NCBI GenBank assembly: GCA_016296065.1
Contig: JAEDKA010000066.1
Span: 1-20,242 of the forward strand
DNA length: 20,242 nucleotides
Source of the DNA: Kiritimatiellia bacterium
GTDB taxonomy: Bacteria; Verrucomicrobiota; Kiritimatiellia; RFP12; UBA1067
Direction of reading: 5' to 3'
Shown here: in pieces, positions 6,281-13,067 of the stretch
Layout: each line of letters begins with the position of its first letter
How positions within the stretch are numbered: position 1 is the first letter of the stretch
Notes under the pieces: model-generated
What the model saw: only the letters and a program-made list of their open reading frames with translations
The model's database searches: none
Told to the model about the DNA's origin: nothing
Program-made: the position numbers and the translations under genes

Positions 6281-7524
6281 TAGATGAGATCCTTCATTGT
6301 GACTTGTTTGAGGTTAGTGTTGCCGAGCTTCATCGGCTTCAGCACGGACTTGTCGAACGCATATCCGTTCGGGCCGAGCGGCCACACGACCGGAGCCGTG
6401 TTGAGGATCGTCGCGCGGAAGCCCTGCATGGTGGCGCCCATGTTGCCGGTGTGCGAGCTGTTGCAGCCCTCGTTCTCGATGACGAACGGACGCGAATAGC
6501 CCTTCGCCATGAGAGTCTCGAGGAACTTCGCCCAGTCGCACGAGTCGCTTCCGCCGAAGCCGGGGAGGCGGGGCTCGTAGTTCATGCGGTCCCAGTTGCC
6601 GCCTTCCGCGTCCGGCGGAAGCGCGGGGAGTCCGGCCTTCGCCGCGAGTGCGTCGTTGACGCGCTGGCGCGGGAAGAGACGTCCCCAGTTAACCGCCTCG
6701 GCGTCGTTCGGGAAGTTGCGTGTGCCCTTGATGTGGATGCGGCGGAGCTTCGAGAAGTCCATCGCGTTGATCACGTCGGACGGATCGATGTGCTGCCAGA
6801 TGTCGTGCGAGGGGTCGTACGTCTCCTGGAGGTTCGAGCTGTCGTCGAGGATCGCGTACATGAGCTTGCGGGCCGCGAGGCATCCGGGCAGGTTGCAGTA
6901 GCAGACCGGCGAGGACGCGGGGACCCAGCCCTCCATCGGGCAGTTCTCGACGCACACCGTGACGCCGAGGTCCTTGGCGTACTTGAGGATGGGCGTAAAG
7001 ACCTTCTTGAACTTCTCGAGATTCTTCTCGAACCCGCCGTCTTCCGCGCCGAGCTTCTGGTCGTAGCCGACGAACGTTCCGCAGACGACGTCGTTCGCGT
7101 CGCCGCCGAGCATCGCCGCTATGCGGATGAGGTTGAGGATGTGGTTCTGGTTCGTCTCCTGGAAGTCGCCTCCGATGAGGTTGTCGTAGGCGCCGACGGA
7201 GATCCTGAGACCCTTCTCGTTGCACGTGTCAATCACGTGCTTCGCCTTCTCGGGCGTGAAGTTCTTGTAGTCGAGATGCGTCGCGACATGGTCCGTGCGG
7301 TCGGAGTCGCGGCGGAACACGCAGAGCTCGAGTCCCTGCGCGCCGACGGCGAGCGCCCTGTTCACGACGCCGTCGAAGTCGTCGGCGGGAAAAGCCGACG
7401 TCATCAGCCAGATCGGGTTGTTGCCCGGCTTCGGCTTCGGGGCGTGGGCGAGCGCTTCCTTGGAAACCACAGGGGCGACCGCGGCAAGCGCCGCGGCCCC
7501 CTTGAAGAATTCGCGTCTGTTCAT
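6280..7524 (-). CDS. Tat-exported xylose-isomerase-like TIM-barrel protein
   Basis: A 414-residue second TIM-barrel sugar isomerase/epimerase-like protein, only distantly similar to its neighbour. The twin-arginine signal is MNRREFFKGAAALAAVAP, with probable cleavage after the Ala-rich core near residue 26. Likely metal-site segments: CVENCPMEGW (191-200, Glu193), YDPSHD (236-241, Asp237), RIHIKGT (262-268, His264) and FVIENEG (347-353, Glu350). An extended region (about 270-330) between the His and the last Glu is longer than in minimal family members and may form a substrate lid. It overlaps the oxidoreductase gene upstream and the TIM-barrel gene downstream by one base each (TAATG junctions), which gives a tightly coupled three-gene unit behind the promoter at 9136-9165. 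The substrate is probably an oxidised or 3-keto sugar, by context only. Confidence 0.85.
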   Translation of the reverse strand: MNRREFFKGAAALAAVAPVVSKEALAHAPKPKPGNNPIWLMTSAFPADDFDGVVNRALAVGAQGLELCVFRRDSDRTDHVATHLDYKNFTPEKAKHVIDTCNEKGLRISVGAYDNLIGGDFQETNQNHILNLIRIAAMLGGDANDVVCGTFVGYDQKLGAEDGGFEKNLEKFKKVFTPILKYAKDLGVTVCVENCPMEGWVPASSPVCYCNLPGCLAARKLMYAILDDSSNLQETYDPSHDIWQHIDPSDVINAMDFSKLRRIHIKGTRNFPNDAEAVNWGRLFPRQRVNDALAAKAGLPALPPDAEGGNWDRMNYEPRLPGFGGSDSCDWAKFLETLMAKGYSRPFVIENEGCNSSHTGNMGATMQGFRATILNTAPVVWPLGPNGYAFDKSVLKPMKLGNTNLKQVTMKDLI

Positions 7525-9080
7525 TAGAACTCGAATCCCTTGCGGATGTACGGCTTGACGAGCGCGTTTGCCGCGGCAACGTCAAACTTCTGCTTGCACG
7601 AGCACCAGTTGAGCTTCTGGTTGGGCAGACGCTGCGCGACGCAGCCGACGAGGATGCCCTCCATCTGCGGAATGCAGTACTCGATGTCGGAGAAGCAGCG
7701 CGAGTGCGTCTGCTCGTAGTACGGCCCCTTGCCGAAGATCGCGTTGATGAACTCGCCGTAGTGTCCCTCGGCGAAGCCCTTCATCTCGACCGTCGACTTG
7801 CCGTCGCCCGCGTCGGAAGCGGAGCCGCAGAACGGAATCGAGCGCTTGACGGCCTTGGCGGCCTCGTGCTCGAACACGTCCTTGAACTCCTTGTCGGCGT
7901 CGAGCGCAATCGCGCACTTTGCACCGTAGTCGTCCTGCATGAGGACCTGTCCCTTCGTGCCCATGATGAGGCAGCCGGTGTTCGGCACCTTGCCGCCGTT
8001 TGCCGCCGCCCACTTGGGCATGAGCTCTGCGGCCGGCTTCTCGTCGCCATCGTACCAGTAGAGCGTGACGGCCGGGAGCTTCACGCCGGGACGAACCTTC
8101 GAGTCGCGCTCCTTGTAGGTGAGCTTGACGATCGACTTGAGCGGATACGCAACGTCGTTTTCGGAGACGATCTTCGTGCAGACCGCGTCGGAGACGCCGC
8201 CCAGCTCAAGGCCGCGGAACGCGAGGTTCATCGTGTGGCAGGCCATGTCGCCGAAAGCGCCCGCGCCGAAGTCGAAGAAGCCGCGCCACGTGAAAGTGTG
8301 GTAGACGTTCTTGCCGAGGTTCCACGGATCGTAAACCGGGGCGTCCTTCGGATACTGGTCGAGGAACGGACGCTCAGCGGCCGTGGCAAGCCACGCGTTC
8401 CAGTCGAGGCCCTTGCGGATGGGATCTCCGTTCGGATGGCCCTTGACCCAGTCCGCGACTCCCTTGCCCTGCGGCCACACGGGACGGTTCGTCCACACGT
8501 GGACCTCAGTGACGTCGCCGAGGATTCCGCTCTGGAGCACCTCGGTGCAGCGGCGCATGGAGTCGAGCGAGGAGCCCTGGTTGCCCATCTGAACGACGAC
8601 GCCGTTCTCGCGGGCCGTCTTGTTGAAGTAGTCAAGCTCCCAGAGGGTGCGGACGAGGGGCTTCTGCACGTAGACGTGGATGCCCTTCTTCATCGCCTGA
8701 ATCGCGACCGGCGCGTGGACGTGGTCAGGAGTCGAGATCGTCATCGCGTCGATGCCGAGCTTGTCGGCGTCGTCGAGAAGCTTGCGGTAGTCGGTGTAGA
8801 AAGGAACCTTGCTGAGATCAAGTCCGGGGAAGTCCTTCTTCGCGTTGGCGAGAGCCTTCTCGAGCATCGTCGCGTCGGCGTCGCAGAACGCGACCATCTC
8901 GACGAGACCGGTCTTGAGCATCGGAGTCCAGTCGCTGTATCCCTTGCCCATGATGCCGACCGCCGCGAGGCGGACCTTCTGGCCGGGCTTGCGAGGCGAC
9001 GGCGAGAAGCAACCGCCCGCGCTGAGAAGCGAAACACCCGCGAGTCCGCGGAGGAACCCTCTTCTGCTGGAACTTATCAT
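7524..9080 (-). CDS. Tat-exported Gfo/Idh/MocA-family oxidoreductase (QKP variant)
   Basis: A 518-residue NAD(P)-dependent sugar dehydrogenase-like protein, long for the family (usually 330-450). The twin-arginine signal SSRRGFLRG (4-12) runs into a hydrophobic core ending SAGGC (20-24), a possible lipid-attachment site. The Rossmann part has STPDHVHA (116-123). The usual catalytic EKP motif is VQKP here (138-141), with Gln for Glu, a variant I associate with a PVC/Bacteroidota subfamily marked by the following segment QMGNQGSSL (164-172) and a VHVWTNRPVWPQG-like stretch. Context (two sugar isomerase-like genes downstream, DUF1080 upstream) supports oxidation or reduction of a sugar, plausibly at C3. 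The start is well supported: ATG after GGGAGATATAA, with promoter 9136-9165 just upstream. It is the first gene of this transcription unit. Confidence 0.9.
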   Translation of the reverse strand: MISSSRRGFLRGLAGVSLLSAGGCFSPSPRKPGQKVRLAAVGIMGKGYSDWTPMLKTGLVEMVAFCDADATMLEKALANAKKDFPGLDLSKVPFYTDYRKLLDDADKLGIDAMTISTPDHVHAPVAIQAMKKGIHVYVQKPLVRTLWELDYFNKTARENGVVVQMGNQGSSLDSMRRCTEVLQSGILGDVTEVHVWTNRPVWPQGKGVADWVKGHPNGDPIRKGLDWNAWLATAAERPFLDQYPKDAPVYDPWNLGKNVYHTFTWRGFFDFGAGAFGDMACHTMNLAFRGLELGGVSDAVCTKIVSENDVAYPLKSIVKLTYKERDSKVRPGVKLPAVTLYWYDGDEKPAAELMPKWAAANGGKVPNTGCLIMGTKGQVLMQDDYGAKCAIALDADKEFKDVFEHEAAKAVKRSIPFCGSASDAGDGKSTVEMKGFAEGHYGEFINAIFGKGPYYEQTHSRCFSDIEYCIPQMEGILVGCVAQRLPNQKLNWCSCKQKFDVAAANALVKPYIRKGFEF

Positions 9081-9083
9081 TTA

Positions 9084-9107
9084 TATCTCCCTTTTTTGTT
9101 TGTTTTG
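9084..9107 (-). promoter_or_regulatory. A-rich leader and ribosome site, copy 1
   Basis: The minus strand carries CAAAACAAAC, then an A6 run and GGGAGATA, 3 nt before the oxidoreductase ATG at 9080. GGGAG is the ribosome binding site. The A-rich stretch before it is nearly identical to that at 13042-13062 upstream of another Tat-exported oxidoreductase. A-rich leaders of this sort can enhance translation. Confidence 0.65.
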
Positions 9108-9135
9108 GTTGAAACTGCAATCAACGTTAAAATCA

Positions 9136-9165
9136 ATTATATCATAATCTTCTGCGTATAGGCAA
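9136..9165 (-). promoter_or_regulatory. Internal promoter of the carbohydrate cluster
   Basis: On the minus strand TTGCCT (9165-9160), an 18-nt spacer and TATAAT (9141-9136) make a near-consensus sigma70-type promoter. TGA before the -10 gives an extended -10 as well. It lies 55 nt upstream of the ATG at 9080 and separates the DUF1080 gene from the three downstream genes. An inverted repeat TTCTGC/GCAGAA (9150-9155, 9167-9172) straddles the -35 and could be an operator. Confidence 0.75.
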
Positions 9166-9186
9166 TGCAGAACTTTGACTGTTTTG

Positions 9187-10284
9187 TCATTTGATTTTGG
9201 CGGACTCGGGAATGACCTTGTTGCGCACAAGGACGTCGAGCGCGGAGTTGACCCCCTCGACCTCCTTCGCATCGCCCGGCTTGGCGCGGTACGCCTCGAG
9301 CGCTGCGTCGAAGGCGGCCTTGTACTCGCCCTCGTTCGCGTACGAGATCACCTCGCCGAGCGCCTTGACGTTCTCGGCGGTCGCGGCCTTCGGGTCCGCG
9401 ATCTTCGCGAAGAGCTTCGCAGCGGTCTCGCGCCTCAGCTCCATCACCTTCTGCGGGCACGCGGACATCACGCTGTGCGTGAGGTTGTCCCAGCGCGAGG
9501 GAATCGGACGGTACCAGATGTTGCGGAACTGGACAATGCAGCCGTGGTCCTGGAGCTGCAGCGGGCCCTTCGTCGCGTGCGGCGCGAGCGGACGGCGCCT
9601 GCAGTGCGTCGTGAGGCCCTCCATCTCCCAGTGGTCCTGCACGAGGACGCCGTTGAAGAAGACCGTCACGCTGCCGGGATGGACGAGCTTTCCGTCCTTC
9701 CACACTGGCTGGTGGAAGACAATGTCGTAGACCTGCCACTCGCCAGGCTTCCTGGCGGGATTGACCATCGGCGGATTCTCGGCGTACACCGAGCCGGCCT
9801 GTCCGTCGGCATAGTTGTCGACGAACCCGGGCTTGCCGTCGAGGTCGGCGGACGTGTAGTACGACTCAAGAACCTGCACCTCGTAGTTGTTCATCAGGAA
9901 CACGCCGCTGTTGCCGCGCATCTGCGGACCCTTGTCCGTGAACAGGTTGTTCGGATCGTGGCGATACTCGAGGTGGAGCTGGCAGTCGCCGAACTCCTCG
10001 CGCGTGAAGATCGCGCCGCCGTTCTTCCAGTCCGGGACCGTGTAGAAGTATCCGTCCTCCGAATAGCTCCACTTGGTCGGCTCGCCCTTCTCGTCGCGCC
10101 AGTTCTTCTCGAGCGAGGCCTTGGTGCCGTCGAAAAGGACGACGGCGTCGGACGGAACGCCCTTCGCGTCGACCTCGACCTTTGCGGGTTTCGGACGGTT
10201 CATGTCGTGCACGGCCCACGCGTGCTTCGCGTCCGGGGTGTCGCCGTAGAGCGCGGCGAAAACAAGTGCAGCTGCAATTACCAT
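9187..10284 (-). CDS. DUF1080 / 3-keto-disaccharide hydrolase domain protein
   Basis: A 365-residue protein with the concanavalin-like DUF1080 fold (3keto-disac_hyd, PF06439). Characterised members cleave 3-keto-glycosides. Landmarks in order: VLFDGT (49-54), GAIFTREEFGDCQLHLEYR (90-108), RGNSGVFL (123-130), YEVQVLESY (134-142), PLQLQDHG (241-248) and FRNIWYRP (253-260). A short hydrophobic N-terminus (residues 2-12) suggests Sec export, although it lacks a basic n-region. Residues 265-365 form an extra helical, Ala/Lys-rich C-terminal region not needed for the fold. The gene lies 33 nt downstream of a Gfo/Idh/MocA gene. The expected role is cleavage of a sugar already oxidised at C3 by one of the neighbouring dehydrogenases. 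The exact glycoside is unknown. Confidence 0.88.
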   Translation of the reverse strand: MVIAAALVFAALYGDTPDAKHAWAVHDMNRPKPAKVEVDAKGVPSDAVVLFDGTKASLEKNWRDEKGEPTKWSYSEDGYFYTVPDWKNGGAIFTREEFGDCQLHLEYRHDPNNLFTDKGPQMRGNSGVFLMNNYEVQVLESYYTSADLDGKPGFVDNYADGQAGSVYAENPPMVNPARKPGEWQVYDIVFHQPVWKDGKLVHPGSVTVFFNGVLVQDHWEMEGLTTHCRRRPLAPHATKGPLQLQDHGCIVQFRNIWYRPIPSRWDNLTHSVMSACPQKVMELRRETAAKLFAKIADPKAATAENVKALGEVISYANEGEYKAAFDAALEAYRAKPGDAKEVEGVNSALDVLVRNKVIPESAKIK

Positions 10285-10317
10285 GATTTGTCTCTTTCTG
10301 TAAATTGTTGATGTTGT

Positions 10318-11508
10318 CTACTGTATCGTGCGTCCAGTCTTGCGGGACTCCTCCGCAAGGAACGCGATCCTGTGCGACTCGAGCGCCGCCTCGAGCACGC
10401 CCGAGTACCTGTCGGGAGACGCAGTCCTGACGAGCTTGACGAATTCCGTCATGATCTCGCGGTCTCCGCCGCCGTGGTGTCCGTGCTGCTGCGGGATGAT
10501 CGTCGTCGAGTCGCCGAGGAACGGCCTTATCTCGATCTTGCGCTCGTCGGCGATGATCTCACCGCGCGTGCCGTAGAAGTGCGTGATGCGGTTGCGCTCC
10601 TGGGAGTAGCTCTCCATCTCGAGGATGATCGTAAGCCCGCCCTCGTACTCCATCAGCACCGTCTGGTGGTCGACGGAGTCGTTTCCGCACGCGTACACGC
10701 AGCGTCCGTACGGCGACGTCTCTATCATCTTGAGTATCGCCTCGTCCGACTCGTCCGCGAAGTGGTAGCGCAGGTCCGTGCGGTCGTAGTAGACCTTGTA
10801 GGCGTCGAAGGGGCACTTCTCGCGCACCGACTCCGGACAGTCCTTGCAGCGGTCTGCGGCGCCCTTCGGCTTGTTCTCTGGCCGCCAGTGCATGAGCGAG
10901 CCGAAGCTCGAAATCTTCGTGCAGCGCTTGCCCTTCGTCCACCACTCGATAAGGTCGAAGTCGTGAGTGCACTTGTTGACGAGCATTCCGGTGCCCTTGG
11001 CCTCGACGGACCAGTTTCCGCGGCAGTACGCGTGCGCGGCCTTGCCGTACGAAATCGCGGCGAGGTGATGCACGCTCGTGAGTTCGCCGATCGCGCCGGA
11101 TGCAATGACCTCGCGGAGCTTCTTATAGAACGGCGCATAGCGCAGGACGTAGCCCGTGAGCACGAGCCTGCGCATGCGCTTCTGCGCCTCGGCAATCTCC
11201 TTGCACTCCTCCCACGTGCAGCCGATCGGCTTCTCGAGAAGGACGTGGTAGCCCTTCTCGAGCGCCTTAAGGCAAGACGCGTGGTGGAGACGGTCGGGAA
11301 GCGATATGACGACCGCATCCGCCGCTACGCCGGCGTCCAGCGCCGCCTCCCAGCTCTTCCACGTCGGATACTTCGCGTCCGCCGGGAACTCCGCGACGGG
11401 ATCGGCGAGACCCGCTATCTCGAACTCGTCCGGATGCGTGGCGGCGTACGAGGCGTACGCGCGCCCGCGGATTCCGTACCCAAGAATTATTGCCTTTACC
11501 GGCTTCAT
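10318..11508 (-). CDS. Cytoplasmic Gfo/Idh/MocA-family oxidoreductase
   Basis: A 396-residue NAD(P)-dependent oxidoreductase. I chose the ATG at 11508 (MKPVKAIILGYG) because it overlaps the upstream stop as TGATG and leaves a normal Rossmann start. A GTG/ATG further upstream would add only six residues. Motifs: GYGIRG (10-15) for NAD(P), SLPDRLHH (69-76), EKP (92-94) with the catalytic Lys, and HDFDLIEWW (182-190) with the conserved acid/base region. A cysteine cluster CKDCP (221-225) with Cys232 could bind a metal. There is no signal peptide, so unlike most neighbours it is predicted to stay in the cytoplasm. It may complete the route by re-reducing an imported keto sugar or regenerating cofactor; this is inference from context. 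Confidence 0.88.
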   Translation of the reverse strand: MKPVKAIILGYGIRGRAYASYAATHPDEFEIAGLADPVAEFPADAKYPTWKSWEAALDAGVAADAVVISLPDRLHHASCLKALEKGYHVLLEKPIGCTWEECKEIAEAQKRMRRLVLTGYVLRYAPFYKKLREVIASGAIGELTSVHHLAAISYGKAAHAYCRGNWSVEAKGTGMLVNKCTHDFDLIEWWTKGKRCTKISSFGSLMHWRPENKPKGAADRCKDCPESVREKCPFDAYKVYYDRTDLRYHFADESDEAILKMIETSPYGRCVYACGNDSVDHQTVLMEYEGGLTIILEMESYSQERNRITHFYGTRGEIIADERKIEIRPFLGDSTTIIPQQHGHHGGGDREIMTEFVKLVRTASPDRYSGVLEAALESHRIAFLAEESRKTGRTIQ

Positions 11509-13040
11509 CAGACCTCGATCTCCCATCCGTTGCGATAGTGGTCGCGCTTGATGGAGATGCCCTTCGGATTCGCCCCGGCAATCTCCATCTTTACCGGATC
11601 CCAGTCAAAGCCCGTGTCGTACACGTAAGACATGTTGCAGAGGAGGCACAGCGTGCAGCTCCTGCCGCCGACCTCGGCAGGCGAGATCGTCATCTTGCGG
11701 GAGTCGACGCACTCGCAGAAGTTCTGGATCTGGTTCGGGCTCTCGTAGAGTCCGGCCTTCTTGATCTCGGCGGCGAACTTCTTCTCGAGGAGGTCGAGCG
11801 CCTTGTCGAGGCGATCGTCTGCCTTCACCGCCATGTCGGTCCCGTAGTCCTTGCCGACGGACTCCGCGACGATGCTGTCCTTCATGTAGGTGACGTCCTG
11901 AAGTCCCTTGCGGATCTCCTCGTTCGGCTTGACCGCAGTCGCGTCGAAGCCAGTCCACACCGCGATCTTGCCGCGGTTGACGGCGACGATTCCGTTGGTG
12001 CCGTAGAACACCGTGCCCCACACTCCGAACGGACCGTGGTAGAGCTCGATGTCCTTCCCGTCCTGCTTGGACTTGAAGAGCATCCTCATGCCGAACTGGC
12101 GGCGTCCGCCGTGGAAGAGGTCCGTCGAGTGCGGCTCTTCGGAGCAGATGACCTTGTACGGACCGGAGTCGTCCATGTCGATGCCCCACTGCGCGATGTC
12201 GAGGTGGTGCGCACCCCAGTCGCCGTTGTAGCCAGAGCCGATGTCGTCGTCGAAGCGCCAGAACATCGGGAAGAACTTGTTGACGCCGACGGGCGCGAGC
12301 TGGTTGGAGTACGGACGCCACTTGGCCGGCCCGAGCCACATGTCCCAGCCCTTCTCGCCGAGGAGCTCGTATCCCTCGGACTCCTTCGCCGCATCCGCGG
12401 GAACGTCGAAGAAGCGGATCGGATGGGAAGGCCCGCCGAGCTTCTCGCCTCCGCGCCCGTAGTTGGCGTCGACGAACCTGACGTTTCCGATGACTCCGCC
12501 CCTGACGAGCGCCGCAGCGGTGCGGAAGACGCGCCACGAGCGCTGCATCGAGCCGGTCTGGAAGACGCGCCCGTACTTCTTCTGCGCGGCAATGACCTTC
12601 TTTGCCTCGTCGATCGAGAACGTCATCGGCTTCTCGCAGTAGACGTCCTTGCCGTGCTTCATGGCCTCGACCGAGATGTAGGCATGCCAGTGGTCGGGCG
12701 TCGCGATGCACACAGCGTCGATCTCGGGAATCGCCAGCACGTCGCGGAAGTCGGCGTAGGTCGCGCACTTCGAGCCGTCCTTGTAGTATGCGTCGACAGC
12801 CGCCGCGCTGTCCTCGCGTCGCGCCTTGTCGACGTCGCAGATCGCGACGACGCGGACGTTCTTCTGGCGAAGGAACTCGTCCCTGAGGAAGCGGCCCTGG
12901 ATGCCCGTGCCGATCATGGCGACGTTGCGCTTCTCGCCCGGCTTGAGCTCGCGCACTCCTGCCTTGGCCGTCGAGCAGCCGACGAAAGCGGCCGCGGCGG
13001 CGGATCCGAAAAGAAAACCTCTGCGGTTGATGTTTGTCAT
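11508..13040 (-). CDS. Tat-exported Gfo/Idh/MocA-family oxidoreductase (canonical EKP)
   Basis: A 510-residue secreted dehydrogenase-like protein. The twin-arginine signal is NRRGFLFG (5-12), with an Ala-rich core and FVGC (19-22) as a possible lipid-attachment Cys. The dinucleotide site is IGTGIQG (43-49), followed by VAICDVD (65-71), IATPDHWHA (112-120) and CEKP (135-138), with the intact catalytic motif. A HHLD motif about halfway along matches the conserved C-terminal acid/base region. It is probably the sugar 3-dehydrogenase of the cluster or one of them; Tat export fits a protein that folds around a bound NAD(P). The start is an ATG with an AAGGGG ribosome site and the A-rich leader element at 13042-13062. 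It is coupled to the next oxidoreductase by a TGATG overlap, and it follows the aminopeptidase by 27 nt. Confidence 0.9.
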   Translation of the reverse strand: MTNINRRGFLFGSAAAAAFVGCSTAKAGVRELKPGEKRNVAMIGTGIQGRFLRDEFLRQKNVRVVAICDVDKARREDSAAAVDAYYKDGSKCATYADFRDVLAIPEIDAVCIATPDHWHAYISVEAMKHGKDVYCEKPMTFSIDEAKKVIAAQKKYGRVFQTGSMQRSWRVFRTAAALVRGGVIGNVRFVDANYGRGGEKLGGPSHPIRFFDVPADAAKESEGYELLGEKGWDMWLGPAKWRPYSNQLAPVGVNKFFPMFWRFDDDIGSGYNGDWGAHHLDIAQWGIDMDDSGPYKVICSEEPHSTDLFHGGRRQFGMRMLFKSKQDGKDIELYHGPFGVWGTVFYGTNGIVAVNRGKIAVWTGFDATAVKPNEEIRKGLQDVTYMKDSIVAESVGKDYGTDMAVKADDRLDKALDLLEKKFAAEIKKAGLYESPNQIQNFCECVDSRKMTISPAEVGGRSCTLCLLCNMSYVYDTGFDWDPVKMEIAGANPKGISIKRDHYRNGWEIEV

Positions 13041-13041
13041 G

Positions 13042-13062
13042 TATCCCCTTTTGTTTGTTTTG
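13042..13062 (-). promoter_or_regulatory. A-rich leader and ribosome site, copy 2
   Basis: The minus strand reads CAAAACAAAC, then AAAAGGGGATA, directly before CATG of the oxidoreductase gene. It fills almost the whole 27-nt gap after the aminopeptidase stop. It matches the leader at 9084-9107 apart from two fewer A residues and one substitution in the purine-rich ribosome site. Confidence 0.65.
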
Positions 13063-13067
13063 TGTTG

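Noticed and set aside
9150..9172. TTCTGC/GCAGAA hairpin as a terminator of the DUF1080 gene
   Set aside because: A 6-bp stem with an 11-nt loop and no following U-tract is too weak, and it coincides with the promoter. An operator is the more likely reading.
5234..10311. Long plus-strand frames (345, 419, 485 and 378 codons) opposite the carbohydrate cluster
   Set aside because: All are mirror images of the real genes, with Val/Leu/Arg-rich peptides and no ribosome sites. None shows a domain.
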